Source of the DNA: Accumulibacter sp.
Lineage (GTDB): Bacteria > Pseudomonadota > Gammaproteobacteria > Burkholderiales > Rhodocyclaceae
Length of the DNA: 23,677 nucleotides
Assembly (NCBI GenBank): GCA_031264825.1
Contig: JAISDL010000180.1
Location: forward strand, 1-23,677
Direction of reading: 5' to 3'
The translations under genes were made by a program, and so were the position numbers. A model generated the notes under the pieces. That model saw only the letters and a program-made list of their open reading frames with translations, had not been told where the DNA came from and ran no database searches. Shown here one piece after another: positions 1-7,062 of the stretch (its first letter is position 1; the number at the start of each line of letters is the position of its first letter).

Positions 1-129
1 CGCGACGGTTTCGTCCACCTGCTTTCGGTCAACGAAGAACACGGAAAGATCAGCATCGCCGAATCCGAGGTCGAAAAACTGCACTACGTCGCCGCGATCG
101 CCAAGCGCGCGATGTGGCAACAGGACTGA
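1..129 (+). CDS. C-terminal fragment of an unidentified protein
   Basis: An open frame runs from the first base of the window to a TGA stop and gives the last 42 residues of a protein, ending AKRAMWQQD. The start lies outside the window. The segment is soluble-looking and mixed-charge (SIAESEVEKLHYVAAIAKRA), with no motif I recognise. Codon use is typical of the neighbours, with a strong preference for GTC, GCG and ATC, so I take it as genuine coding sequence. A GC-rich hairpin begins 8 bases after the stop, which fits this being the end of a transcription unit. I cannot assign a function. Confidence 0.6.
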   Translation, partial: RDGFVHLLSVNEEHGKISIAESEVEKLHYVAAIAKRAMWQQD

Positions 130-136
130 AGGGCAG

Positions 137-164
137 GCGCTCCGCGAAGACTTCGGAGCGCTTT
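137..164 (+). terminator. Probable intrinsic terminator after the partial gene
   Basis: GCGCTCCG (137-144) and CGGAGCGC (154-161) form a perfect 8-bp stem around a 9-base loop, followed directly by TTT. The U-tract is short, so termination may be partial. It sits just after the stop at 127-129. Confidence 0.5.
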
Positions 165-224
165 CCAGATTGGAAGCCGCCGACGCCCGGACTACAATGC
201 GCATAATCCCAAAAAAACCGCAGA

Positions 225-252
225 TTGCTCCGTTTGAGTGATATGGGATAAT
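225..252 (+). promoter_or_regulatory. Sigma-70-like promoter for the HerA/YjgR-type gene
   Basis: TTGCTC (225-230) and GATAAT (247-252) are separated by 16 bp, and the ATG lies 18 bases after the -10. A strong GGAGGAG ribosome binding site (255-261) lies between them. This promoter shares the GGGATAAT context of the -10 with the promoters before rapZ and the epimerase gene. Confidence 0.5.
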
Positions 253-270
253 TCGGAGGAGTATTGAAAC

Positions 271-1827
271 ATGTTCGATAAAGACAAACGCGCGCTCATT
301 GCCGTTTCCGGTGAGGAAGAACTCTGTATCGCTCCGCGGATGGCCAACCGCCACGGCCTCGTCGCGGGCGCGACGGGGACGGGAAAGACCGTGACGCTCC
401 AGGTGCTGGCCGAGACCTTCAGCGCGATGGGGACTCCGGTTTTTGCCGCCGACATGAAGGGCGACCTTTCGGGAGTCGCCGCGCCGGGGGGCGCGAAGGA
501 GAGCATATCGCGCCGCGTCGGGGAATTGCGCCTCGCCGAGAAAGGCTTTGCTTTCCAGGGCTTCCCCACGCACTTCTGGGACGTTTTCGGCGAAGCGGGC
601 GTCTCCCTGAGGGCAACCGTCGGCGACATGGGTCCCTTGTTGCTCGCGCGCCTTCTCGGACTCAACGAGACGCAGTCGGGTGTTCTGACGCTCGTCTTCA
701 CGATCGCGCGCGACGAGTCGCTGGAACTCATCGACCTGAAGGATTTGCGCAAACTGCTCGAATACGCCGCGAACAACGCGACGCGGTATTCGGCGACCTA
801 CGGCAACGTTTCGATGGCGAGCGTCGGCGCGATCCAGCGCGCGCTCCTCGGGCTGGAACACGAAGGCGGCGATCAGTTTTTCGGCGAACCCGCGCTGAAC
901 GTCGACGATCTGATCCAGACCGAGGGCGGGATGGGTGTCGTCAATATCCTGGCCGCGGAGCGGCTCGTCAAGTCGCCCAAGGTCTACGCCGTTTTCCTCG
1001 TCTGGCTCATGAGCCGTCTCTTCGACGTATTGCCTGAAGTCGGCGACCCTGAAAAACCGAAACTCGTCTTTTTCTTCGACGAAGCGCATCTCCTGTTTTC
1101 CGACGCGCCGCGTGCGCTCGTCGAAAAAGTCGAGCAGGTCGTCCGTCTCATCCGCTCCAAGGGCGTCGGGATTTACTTCGTCTCGCAGTCGCCGTCCGAC
1201 ATTCCCGATGCGATCCTGGGTCAGCTCGGCAACCGCGTCCAGCACGCCTTGCGCGCCTTTACCCCCAAGGATCAGAAAACCGTCAAGGTCGCGGCGGCGA
1301 CTTTCCGCGCGAATCCGGGGTTTGACGTCGAAAAAGCGATTACGGAGTTGGGGATCGGCGAAGCGCTCGTCTCCTTCCTCGACGACAAGGGAATGCCCCG
1401 ACCCGTCGAGCGTGCGCTCATCGTCCCGCCGCAGGGACAGATCGGCCCGCTCGACGCGCAAAAGCGCGAGGGCATGTTCAAGAATTCGCTCCTCTACCGC
1501 TGCTACGGCGAAACGCGCGACCGCGAGTCGGCTTTTGAAAAGCTGCAAAACACCGAGACGGCGAAGGAACGCGCGGCGAGGGAAAAAGCCGAGGAAAAGG
1601 CGCGCAAGGAAGAAGAGAAACAACGCCTTGCGCGGGAAAAAGAAGAAGAAAGGCAGCGCCTCGCGCGTGAGAAGGAAGAAGAGCGGCAGCGCCTCGCGCA
1701 AGAGAAGGAAGAACGCCGCGAGGACGAGCGGAGAAAGACCTTCTGGGGCGGCCTGATCAAGTCGGTCGTGACACCCGTCATTCGCAACGCGCTCAACAGC
1801 TACATCCGGGGAGGAAAAAAGCGCTAG
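271..1827 (+). CDS. HerA/YjgR-type ATPase (DUF853 family)
   Basis: A 518-residue P-loop ATPase of the FtsK/HerA superfamily, close in length and layout to E. coli YjgR (about 500 aa). Walker A is GATGTGKT (residues 33-40), followed by ADMKGDLSG, which is typical of DUF853. Walker B is KLVFFFDEAHLLF (about 264-276, Asp270/Glu271). The segment after it (LIRSKGVGIYFVSQSPSDIPD) carries the sensor-like SQSP motif. HerA relatives pump or unwind DNA, but the role of YjgR is unproven, so I infer only a DNA- or protein-translocating ATPase. Residues about 430-490 form a very charged coiled coil with three 11-residue repeats. The short C-terminus (GGLIKSVVTPVIRNALNSYI) matches the family's amphipathic tail. 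GGAGGAG before the ATG supports the start. No HerA-partner nuclease gene (NurA) is next to it. Confidence 0.92.
   Translation: MFDKDKRALIAVSGEEELCIAPRMANRHGLVAGATGTGKTVTLQVLAETFSAMGTPVFAADMKGDLSGVAAPGGAKESISRRVGELRLAEKGFAFQGFPTHFWDVFGEAGVSLRATVGDMGPLLLARLLGLNETQSGVLTLVFTIARDESLELIDLKDLRKLLEYAANNATRYSATYGNVSMASVGAIQRALLGLEHEGGDQFFGEPALNVDDLIQTEGGMGVVNILAAERLVKSPKVYAVFLVWLMSRLFDVLPEVGDPEKPKLVFFFDEAHLLFSDAPRALVEKVEQVVRLIRSKGVGIYFVSQSPSDIPDAILGQLGNRVQHALRAFTPKDQKTVKVAAATFRANPGFDVEKAITELGIGEALVSFLDDKGMPRPVERALIVPPQGQIGPLDAQKREGMFKNSLLYRCYGETRDRESAFEKLQNTETAKERAAREKAEEKARKEEEKQRLAREKEEERQRLAREKEEERQRLAQEKEERREDERRKTFWGGLIKSVVTPVIRNALNSYIRGGKKR
1606..1704 (+). repeat. Three 33-bp in-frame tandem repeats in the YjgR-type gene
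   Basis: Three imperfect 33-bp units at 1606-1638, 1639-1671 and 1672-1704 encode KEEEKQRLARE, KEEERQRLARE and KEEERQRLAQE. The 11-residue period and alternating acidic and basic residues indicate a hendecad coiled coil or single alpha helix. A partial fourth unit (KEER) follows. Confidence 0.9.
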
Positions 1828-1945
1828 CACCGCGCGCCAAAACCCGAACGGCGCAAACATTCCCCGAGGCGTCGCGATCGGCGCTCGGGTGGAGTGTCTT
1901 TGACCGACGTCGCGCCATAATCCTGACAGCATATACTGACATCGT

Positions 1946-2713
1946 ATGACAACTACGCTCCCCCTTCTCGCGATCCTCGCCGCGACATCCTTCGCCGCGG
2001 GCTTCATCGATTCGCTCGTCGGCGGCGGCGGTCTCATCAACATCCCGATGCTCTTTACCGCGCTCCCGAAAGAAATTCCGGCGACGCTTTTCGGGACGAA
2101 CAAATTCGCGAGCTTCTTCGGTACGTCGAGCGCCGCGTGGCGCTACGCACGCCGCGTCGACATGCCTTGGGGCGCGACACTTGTCGCGACGGCGGGGGCG
2201 TTCGCGTGTTCCTACCTCGGCGCGATGGCGGTCGCGTGGCTGCCGCGCGAGCTTTTGCGCCCGCTGATCCTCGTTCTTTTGGTCGCCTCGGCGGTGTATA
2301 CCTTCCGGCGCAAGGATTTCGGCGTCACGCACGCACCGCGCCCGATGGGGCCGCGCGAGTACGCGTACGCGCTCGCGCTCGGCGGCGTCATCGGCTTCTA
2401 CGACGGTTTTTTCGGTCCCGGGACGGGGAGTTTCCTGATCTTTCTCTTCATCCGCGTTTTCGGCTTCGATTTTCTTCACGCCTCCGCGTCGGCCAAGATC
2501 GTCAACCTGGCAACGAACCTCGCGGCGATCGCTTATTTTATTCCGAACCGGTTTTTCCTCGTCGACGCCGCGATCACGATGGCGCTCTTCAACATCGCCG
2601 GCGCGGTCGTCGGGACGCAACTCGCGTTTCGGCGCGGGAGCGGATTCGTCCGCCAGGTCTTTCTCGTCATGGTCTGCGTGTTGATCGTCAAGTTCGCGCT
2701 CGATACGTTCTGA
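1946..2713 (+). CDS. Sulfite exporter TauE/SafE family permease
   Basis: A 255-residue polytopic inner-membrane protein. The N-terminal signature GFIDSLVGGGGLINIP (about residues 19-34) is diagnostic for TauE/SafE (formerly DUF81). A second, half-repeat copy is seen at GGVIGFYDGFFGPGTGSFL (about 147-165), as expected for this internally duplicated fold of seven to eight helices. Family members export sulfite, sulfoacetate, sulfonates or other organic anions; the substrate here cannot be read from sequence. The gene starts 118 bp after the ATPase gene. There is no clear Shine-Dalgarno sequence before the ATG at 1946, so the start is only moderately sure. It ends convergently, 45 bp from the end of the PPOX gene. 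Confidence 0.9.
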   Translation: MTTTLPLLAILAATSFAAGFIDSLVGGGGLINIPMLFTALPKEIPATLFGTNKFASFFGTSSAAWRYARRVDMPWGATLVATAGAFACSYLGAMAVAWLPRELLRPLILVLLVASAVYTFRRKDFGVTHAPRPMGPREYAYALALGGVIGFYDGFFGPGTGSFLIFLFIRVFGFDFLHASASAKIVNLATNLAAIAYFIPNRFFLVDAAITMALFNIAGAVVGTQLAFRRGSGFVRQVFLVMVCVLIVKFALDTF

Positions 2714-2758
2714 GAAGAACGCAAAGGAGCGCAGGTGAAAATCGCCACCGTCGACGCG

Positions 2759-3181
2759 TCAGAACACGATCGAATCGGGTTTTTCATAGCCCGTGACGAT
2801 CGTCGCTTCGCGTACGTGAATTTCGAATACGTCGAGCGTATCGCCGATTGCCGCGATCGTTTCGGCGTAGTCAGGGATCGTCGAGACGAAGAGCCGCTCG
2901 ACGTCCTTCAGGGAGTACGCGCTTTTTTCCACGACGGCCTGGACTGAACGAACGTGCGCGATCCCGCCGTGCGGAATCGACGTGAACGCAACGCGCCTGT
3001 TTTGGGCGAATTCCACGACCTTGCGATTTTCCCGGTCGGTCGCGAAAAGCAAAACATCGGGCCGCTCCGGGTCGAGGCAGAAACTCACGATTCTCACGTT
3101 CGGAACGTCGTGCACCGATGTTGCCAGTGCGATTTCGTTGGTTTTTCCCAAGATTTCCTTATATTCTTCTATCATATTCAT
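2759..3181 (-). CDS. Pyridoxamine 5'-phosphate oxidase-fold flavin-binding protein
   Basis: A 140-residue protein with the split-barrel PPOX fold. It opens with an N-terminal helix (EEYKEILGKTNEIALATSV), then PNVRIVSF and LLFATDRENRKVVEFAQNRRVAF, the usual FMN-contacting and dimer-forming strand pattern of small general-stress or PPOX-class FMN proteins. Pyridoxamine oxidase residues are not evident, so a pdxH function is unlikely. Small members bind FMN, FAD, F420 or heme and often have unknown reductase roles. It follows ubiX by 23 bp, with AAGGGG 7-8 bases before the ATG, and appears to be the last gene of the rapZ operon. The company of ubiX suggests a flavin-linked role, but this is inference. 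Confidence 0.85.
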   Translation of the reverse strand: MNMIEEYKEILGKTNEIALATSVHDVPNVRIVSFCLDPERPDVLLFATDRENRKVVEFAQNRRVAFTSIPHGGIAHVRSVQAVVEKSAYSLKDVERLFVSTIPDYAETIAAIGDTLDVFEIHVREATIVTGYEKPDSIVF

Positions 3182-3204
3182 TTATAATCCCCTTTCTAGA
3201 AAAA

Positions 3205-3816
3205 TCAGGCGTGACTTTCGCCCCAGCGTTCTATCAAAGAGTGCGGAACGCCGAGCTGGTCGAGGACGCGCGCGACGACGAAATCGACGAGGTCGGAAGC
3301 GCTTTCCGGGTGGTGGTAGAAGCCCGGACACGGCGGCAGGATGACGGCGCCCGCCTTTGAGGCGCGCAGCATGTTTTCGAGGTGGATCATCGAGAGCGGT
3401 GTCTCGCGCGGGACGAGGATCAGCTTTCGCCTTTCTTTCAACGTCACGTCGGCGGCGCGCTCGATCAGGTTTTCCGCGAGACCCTGCGCGATCGCGGCGA
3501 GTGTCCCCATCGTACAGGGGCAGACGACCATCGCGTCGGACACACTGGAGCCGCTTGCGATCGGCGCCGACCAGTCTTCGTTCCCGTAGATGTGGAGCGC
3601 TCCGCCATGCCCCGGAAATCGGCGCGCGAAAAATTCCGACGCGCCTTCGGCGTCGGCGGGCCAATTGACGCGCATCTCCTGACGCGCGACGAGGAGCGCA
3701 TTCTTCGAATAAACGAGCCGGACGCGGCACCCCGAATCGAGCAGGCAATCGAGAAGGCGAAAGCCGTAGGCGATCCCGGAGGCGCCGGTCAACGCAAGGC
3801 AAACGGTTTCAGGCAT
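3205..3816 (-). CDS. ubiX: Flavin prenyltransferase UbiX
   Basis: A 203-residue enzyme that attaches a dimethylallyl group to reduced FMN, making prenyl-FMN for UbiD-type decarboxylases, including the one in ubiquinone synthesis. Recognisable blocks are LTGASGIAYG near the N-terminus (FMN binding), SDAMVVCPCTMGTLAAIA, NLIERAADVTLKERRKLILV, PRETPLSMIHLENML and PPCPGFYHHP. These are the full family set in the right order, and the length is normal. A GTG start at 3834 is possible, but I chose the ATG at 3816 because GGAG lies 6 bases upstream and the protein then begins at the usual point. It overlaps the upstream Gx-transporter gene by 8 bp, which suggests translational coupling. No ubiD is in view. 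Confidence 0.95.
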   Translation of the reverse strand: MPETVCLALTGASGIAYGFRLLDCLLDSGCRVRLVYSKNALLVARQEMRVNWPADAEGASEFFARRFPGHGGALHIYGNEDWSAPIASGSSVSDAMVVCPCTMGTLAAIAQGLAENLIERAADVTLKERRKLILVPRETPLSMIHLENMLRASKAGAVILPPCPGFYHHPESASDLVDFVVARVLDQLGVPHSLIERWGESHA

Positions 3817-4354
3817 TTTGCGCTCCGAACTCACGAACGCTTCCCGTGTCGCCGAGCAGACGCGCGGTAATCACGCCGTTGATCGTCCCGAAGATCAGCG
3901 CGGCGGCGGCAAAAAACGGAACGAGGTAAAACACGCCGTTGCCCGGGATCAGCCACAGACGCACGAGCAACACTTGCCCCGCGATATGCGCGAAGGCCGC
4001 GAAAAGGCTCCAGGTGACCGGCCCGAAGACACGGTCGGGCAAGCGGACGGCGAACGCGAGGACGGCGAGGCTCGCGACGGCGCCGGCAACGCTCAGGAAA
4101 AACGCGGGGGAGAGGAAGTGGCCGAGCAAAATGCCGCTCGCGACGACACGCAGCCCGGTGACCCACGCCGCCGTCGACCATCCGTAGCGCGCGAGGACGA
4201 ACATCGTCACGATATTCGCAAGCCCCGGCTTGATTCCGGGGAGTGGCAGGGGAATCGCCGAATCGACGAGCGCGAGCGCAATCGCCGCGGCGGCGATCCG
4301 CGCAACGCGATGATCCTCCTGCGTCGTTTCGAGTTCAATAATTGAGCGAGTCAT
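3809..4354 (-). CDS. Gx transporter family membrane protein (HepSI/EetB-like)
   Basis: A 181-residue hydrophobic protein of the family often annotated as heptaprenyl diphosphate synthase component I or Gx transporter. The family hallmark is near the N-terminus: LALVDSAIPLPLPGIKPGLANIV, where the small-residue and proline-rich loop precedes a conserved Asn. About five membrane helices follow. The name heptaprenyl synthase is probably misleading, since the protein resembles substrate-binding (S) components of ECF-type importers. I chose the ATG at 4354 over an upstream TTG at 4381 because GGAAG precedes it and the overlap with the NusG-II gene falls from 47 to 20 bp. The NusG-II neighbour is a recurrent partner of this family. 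The substrate is unknown; a flavin, quinone precursor or isoprenoid is possible. Confidence 0.85.
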   Translation of the reverse strand: MTRSIIELETTQEDHRVARIAAAAIALALVDSAIPLPLPGIKPGLANIVTMFVLARYGWSTAAWVTGLRVVASGILLGHFLSPAFFLSVAGAVASLAVLAFAVRLPDRVFGPVTWSLFAAFAHIAGQVLLVRLWLIPGNGVFYLVPFFAAAALIFGTINGVITARLLGDTGSVREFGAQNA

Positions 4355-4772
4355 AGACTTTGTCGCTTCCTGCGATTTCAAGGCTGACCTCGTTGGGCGC
4401 GCAGATCGCGATTTCCCCCGCGCGTTCGAGCCAACCCTGTCGGACGCAGTATTGGTGGATTCCCGGGTCGGAGACGACGCGCGCGCGCCCGTCCTCGACG
4501 GCGACCGTCGTCGTCCCGATCGGGCCGGGAATGTCGATCCGGGATGCGCGCGACAGATCGAGTTCGGCGAATACGCGGCCGCCCTGCCGGACGACGAGCT
4601 TTTCGGCGACGCCGCCCCGCCACGCGAGCGGAAACGAGACGAGGCAGAAAGCGCACGCGGCCAGAAAGACGAACCAGTCTCCGGGACGAAAGAGCGAAAG
4701 CGCCGAGAAAGGTGCGGACGCGCTCCGGGTCGGGTCGGGCGCGGGGGCCTCGGTCGAAAACACGGACGCCAT
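4335..4772 (-). CDS. NusG domain II-containing membrane-anchored protein (EetA-like)
   Basis: A 145-residue protein with a polar N-terminus, one membrane helix (about residues 33-50) and an extracytoplasmic beta-rich domain. The domain matches NusG domain II stand-alone proteins (PF07009): RIDIPGPIGTTTVAVEDGRARVVSDPG, then IHQYCVRQGWLERAGEIAICAPNEVSLEI split across residues 105-133. Cys109 and Cys124 sit at the two conserved positions before QG and PN. Despite the domain name there is no transcription factor N-terminal domain, so it is not NusG. The ATG overlaps the rapZ stop codon by one base (TGATG) and the 3' end overlaps the Gx-transporter gene. In Firmicutes this pair lies in electron-transfer gene sets. 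Confidence 0.85.
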   Translation of the reverse strand: MASVFSTEAPAPDPTRSASAPFSALSLFRPGDWFVFLAACAFCLVSFPLAWRGGVAEKLVVRQGGRVFAELDLSRASRIDIPGPIGTTTVAVEDGRARVVSDPGIHQYCVRQGWLERAGEIAICAPNEVSLEIAGSDKVYDSLNY

Positions 4773-5626
4773 CAGGACGCGGGCACCGAGGGGATTTCAC
4801 GGTGGCGCACGAAAACGCGCGCGTCGTCGGCAAAACGGCGCGTCAGCCACTCCGCGAGGTAGACCGAACGGTGCCGTCCGCCCGTGCAGCCGATGCCGAC
4901 CGTCAAATAGTTGCGGCCGGCGCTGCTGTAACCCGGAAGCCAGTTTTCGATGAAGCGCTCGATGTCGCCGCGCATTCGGACGACTTCGGGCTGCGCTTCG
5001 AGAAATTCGGCGACGCTCGCGTCGCGCCCCGTCAAAGGGCGCAATTCGGGGTTGTAGAAAGGGTTCGGCAGACAGCGGACGTCGAAGACGAGTTCCGTAT
5101 CGAGCGGAATGCCGTTCTTGAAACCGAAGGACTCGAAAAGAAGCGTCAGCTTTTTGTCCGACTGCGGCGCGACAAAGCGGCGGATCCAGTCGCGCAGGGT
5201 ATCGGGCTTCAAATCGCTCGTGTCGATGTGGTGGCCGAGTTCGGCCAGCCGGCTCAAGCGCCGCCGTTCTTCGGCAATCGCCTCGACGAGCGTTCGATTT
5301 TCATCGGAAAGCGGGTGACGGCGGCGCGTTTCCGAAAAGCGCTTGATCAGCGTGTCGGTCTTCGCGTCGAGGAAGACGAATTGCAGGTCGATCTCGCGCG
5401 CGCGGAGCGCGGCGAGTTGCTGCGGCAGATTTTCGATGCTTTCCCCGCCGCGAATATCGATCGCGACCGCGGCGCGCGCGTAGCCGCGCTGTTCGAGCAG
5501 GTCGACGAGGTCTTGCAGCAAGGGCGACGGGAGGTTGTCGACGCAGAAATAGGCGCCGTCCTCGAGCATATTGAGCGCGATCGACTTTCCCGACCCGGAA
5601 AGCCCGCTGATGATGACGATTTGCAT
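4772..5626 (-). CDS. rapZ: RNase adapter / nucleotide-binding protein RapZ
   Basis: A 284-residue protein, the same length as E. coli RapZ. Walker A is GLSGSGKS (residues 8-15); Walker B region is VAIDIRGGES. The C-terminal domain has FDVRCLPNPFYNPELRPLTG and GIGCTGGRHRSVYLAE, the conserved signature of the sugar-phosphate-sensing half. In enterobacteria RapZ guides RNase E to the small RNA GlmZ and so controls glmS. Outside that group it is linked to PTS and envelope control and the RNA target is uncertain. A longer open frame reaches upstream to 6103, but homology begins at MQIVIISG and a promoter lies between, so the start is 5626. It is the first gene of a five-gene operon. Confidence 0.97.
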   Translation of the reverse strand: MQIVIISGLSGSGKSIALNMLEDGAYFCVDNLPSPLLQDLVDLLEQRGYARAAVAIDIRGGESIENLPQQLAALRAREIDLQFVFLDAKTDTLIKRFSETRRRHPLSDENRTLVEAIAEERRRLSRLAELGHHIDTSDLKPDTLRDWIRRFVAPQSDKKLTLLFESFGFKNGIPLDTELVFDVRCLPNPFYNPELRPLTGRDASVAEFLEAQPEVVRMRGDIERFIENWLPGYSSAGRNYLTVGIGCTGGRHRSVYLAEWLTRRFADDARVFVRHREIPSVPAS

Positions 5627-5650
5627 GATCCGAAAAGCGTACAGGCTTCT

Positions 5651-5660
5651 CCCGTACGGG
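5651..5660. promoter_or_regulatory. Perfect palindrome CCCGTACGGG at the rapZ transcription start region
   Basis: A perfect 10-bp dyad directly adjoins the rapZ -10 element on its downstream side, so it covers the expected transcription start. It could be an operator or the base of a 5' hairpin in the mRNA. The epimerase promoter, which is otherwise nearly identical, lacks it. Confidence 0.35.
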
Positions 5661-5690
5661 ATTATCCCCCTCCAAGGGAAAGGTTTCCAA
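5661..5690 (-). promoter_or_regulatory. Promoter of the rapZ operon
   Basis: On the minus strand TTGGAA (5690-5685) and GATAAT (5666-5661) are separated by 18 bp. The -10 ends 34 bases before the rapZ ATG. The spacer contains TCCCTTGGAGGGG, which is shared almost base for base with the epimerase promoter at 9747-9775. Confidence 0.65.
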
Positions 5691-5732
5691 GCGGCCTTGG
5701 TCTTCGATACCCACGAGGATAGCCGAACGGGG

Positions 5733-5760
5733 ATTCCATTTCCAGCTTCGTCTTGCCGTG
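5733..5760 (+). repeat. Dispersed repeat, short copy
   Basis: ATTCCATTTCCAG followed by CTTCGTCTTGCCGTG. The first part is identical to the left arm at 7764 and the second matches CTTCGCCTTGCCGT at 7797-7810, as if the middle of that copy had been removed. It lies in the divergent rapZ / M20 amidohydrolase intergenic region. Confidence 0.55.
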
Positions 5761-5867
5761 TTTCCGCCTCCCCGCGTTCCGCGCCGGTGGCGAAATTTGA
5801 GGGATAATCGCAAAAACCGCTTTGGACGCGCCCGCGCCGCGCTTGGCGCCGCCGGCTTTCACCTGAG

Positions 5868-7055
5868 ATGGGCCACAACATGAAAACGATGGAAATCCCC
5901 TTCATCGAAGAAATCGTCGCGCTCCGCCGCGACCTCCACGCGCACCCCGAAGTCGCGTTCGAAGAAACGAGAACATCCGAAACCGTCGCGTGCGAACTCG
6001 AATCCCTCGGCCTCGAAGTGTATCGCGGGCTTGCGAAAACCGGCGTCGTCGGCGTCTTGCGCGGGCGGGGGCGGGGGCGGAGCATCGGACTGCGCGCGGA
6101 CATGGACGCGCTGATCCTCGAAGAAAAAAACGACCTGCCCTACCGCTCGCAAAATCCCGGCAGACAGCATGGCTGCGGCCACGACGGACACGTCGCGATT
6201 CTCTTGGGCGCGGCGAAGTTCCTCACGCTTTATCGCGACGAACTCGATTTCGACGGAACGATTCATTTCATCTTTCAGCCGGCCGAAGAAGGCGAAGGCG
6301 GCGCGAAAGCGATGATCGACGACGGTCTGTTCGAACGCTTTCCGATGGAATCCGTTTTCGGCATGCACAACTGGCCCGAACTCCCCGAAGGCCGGATCGC
6401 CGTCGTGAGCGGCCCGGTCATGGCGAGCGACTGCCATCTGAAAATCACTGTTCGCGGACGTGGCTGCCACGCGGCGATGCCGCAGCAGGGCGTCGATACG
6501 CTCGTCGCGGCGAGCCATTTGGTGCTGGCCCTGCAAACCGTCGTTTCGCGCAACCTGCCGCCGTGGGAATCCGCCGTCGTCAGCGTGACGCGGATGCACG
6601 GCGGCAGCGCGATGAACATCATTCCCGACGAAGCCGTCCTGTACGGAACGATCCGCTCGTTCAGCCTGAAAACGCAGGACGCGATCGAAACCGCCGTGAA
6701 GCGGCTCTGCGACGGAATAGGCGAGGCTTTCGGTGCAACAGCGGATGTCGAATTCGAGCGCCGCTATCCGCCGACGGTCAATAGCGACGCCGAGGCAAAG
6801 CTCTGCGCGCGCGCGGCGGGGTCCGTCGTCGGCCTTGAAAACGTCGTTACCGACGCGCGTCCCTCGACGGGCGCGGAAGACTTCGCGTACATGCTCCTCA
6901 AAAAACCCGGGGCCTACGTCTGGCTCGGCAGCGGCGACGCGAAGCACGCTTATCCCTTGCACAGCCCGAATTACGACTTCAACGACGGTGTGATCGCCAC
7001 GGGAATCCGATACTGGGTCAGCCTCGTCGAAACCGTCCTCGGGAAAGCCCGGTAA
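5868..7055 (+). CDS. M20 family amidohydrolase (hippurate hydrolase-like)
   Basis: A 395-residue metal-dependent aminoacylase or carboxypeptidase of the M20D/HipO type. Motifs in order are LRRDLHAHPE (19-28), GLRADMDAL (74-82), HGCGHDGH (101-108, with the metal-binding Cys103 and His105), FQPAEEGEGGA (136-146, with the metal/catalytic Glu pair 140/141), FGMHNWPELPEG (His167) and STGAEDFAYML. Members cleave N-acyl amino acids or indole-acetyl/benzoyl amides in the cytosol; the substrate here is unknown. The start is uncertain: no clear ribosome binding site precedes 5868, and the ATG at 5880 (four codons later) is equally possible. A GATAAT at 5803-5808 is a weak -10 candidate. The next gene begins 7 bp after the stop, so they are probably co-transcribed. 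Confidence 0.93.
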   Translation: MGHNMKTMEIPFIEEIVALRRDLHAHPEVAFEETRTSETVACELESLGLEVYRGLAKTGVVGVLRGRGRGRSIGLRADMDALILEEKNDLPYRSQNPGRQHGCGHDGHVAILLGAAKFLTLYRDELDFDGTIHFIFQPAEEGEGGAKAMIDDGLFERFPMESVFGMHNWPELPEGRIAVVSGPVMASDCHLKITVRGRGCHAAMPQQGVDTLVAASHLVLALQTVVSRNLPPWESAVVSVTRMHGGSAMNIIPDEAVLYGTIRSFSLKTQDAIETAVKRLCDGIGEAFGATADVEFERRYPPTVNSDAEAKLCARAAGSVVGLENVVTDARPSTGAEDFAYMLLKKPGAYVWLGSGDAKHAYPLHSPNYDFNDGVIATGIRYWVSLVETVLGKAR

Positions 7056-7062
7056 GAAGCCG

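Noticed and set aside
1834..1854. GCGCC/GGCGC stem after the YjgR-type gene
   Set aside because: A 5-bp stem with an 11-base loop and no T-tract is not enough to call a terminator.
4772..6103. 443-residue frame for RapZ
   Set aside because: RapZ begins at MQIVIISG (5626) with the exact E. coli length; the extension crosses the promoter and runs antisense to the M20 amidohydrolase gene.
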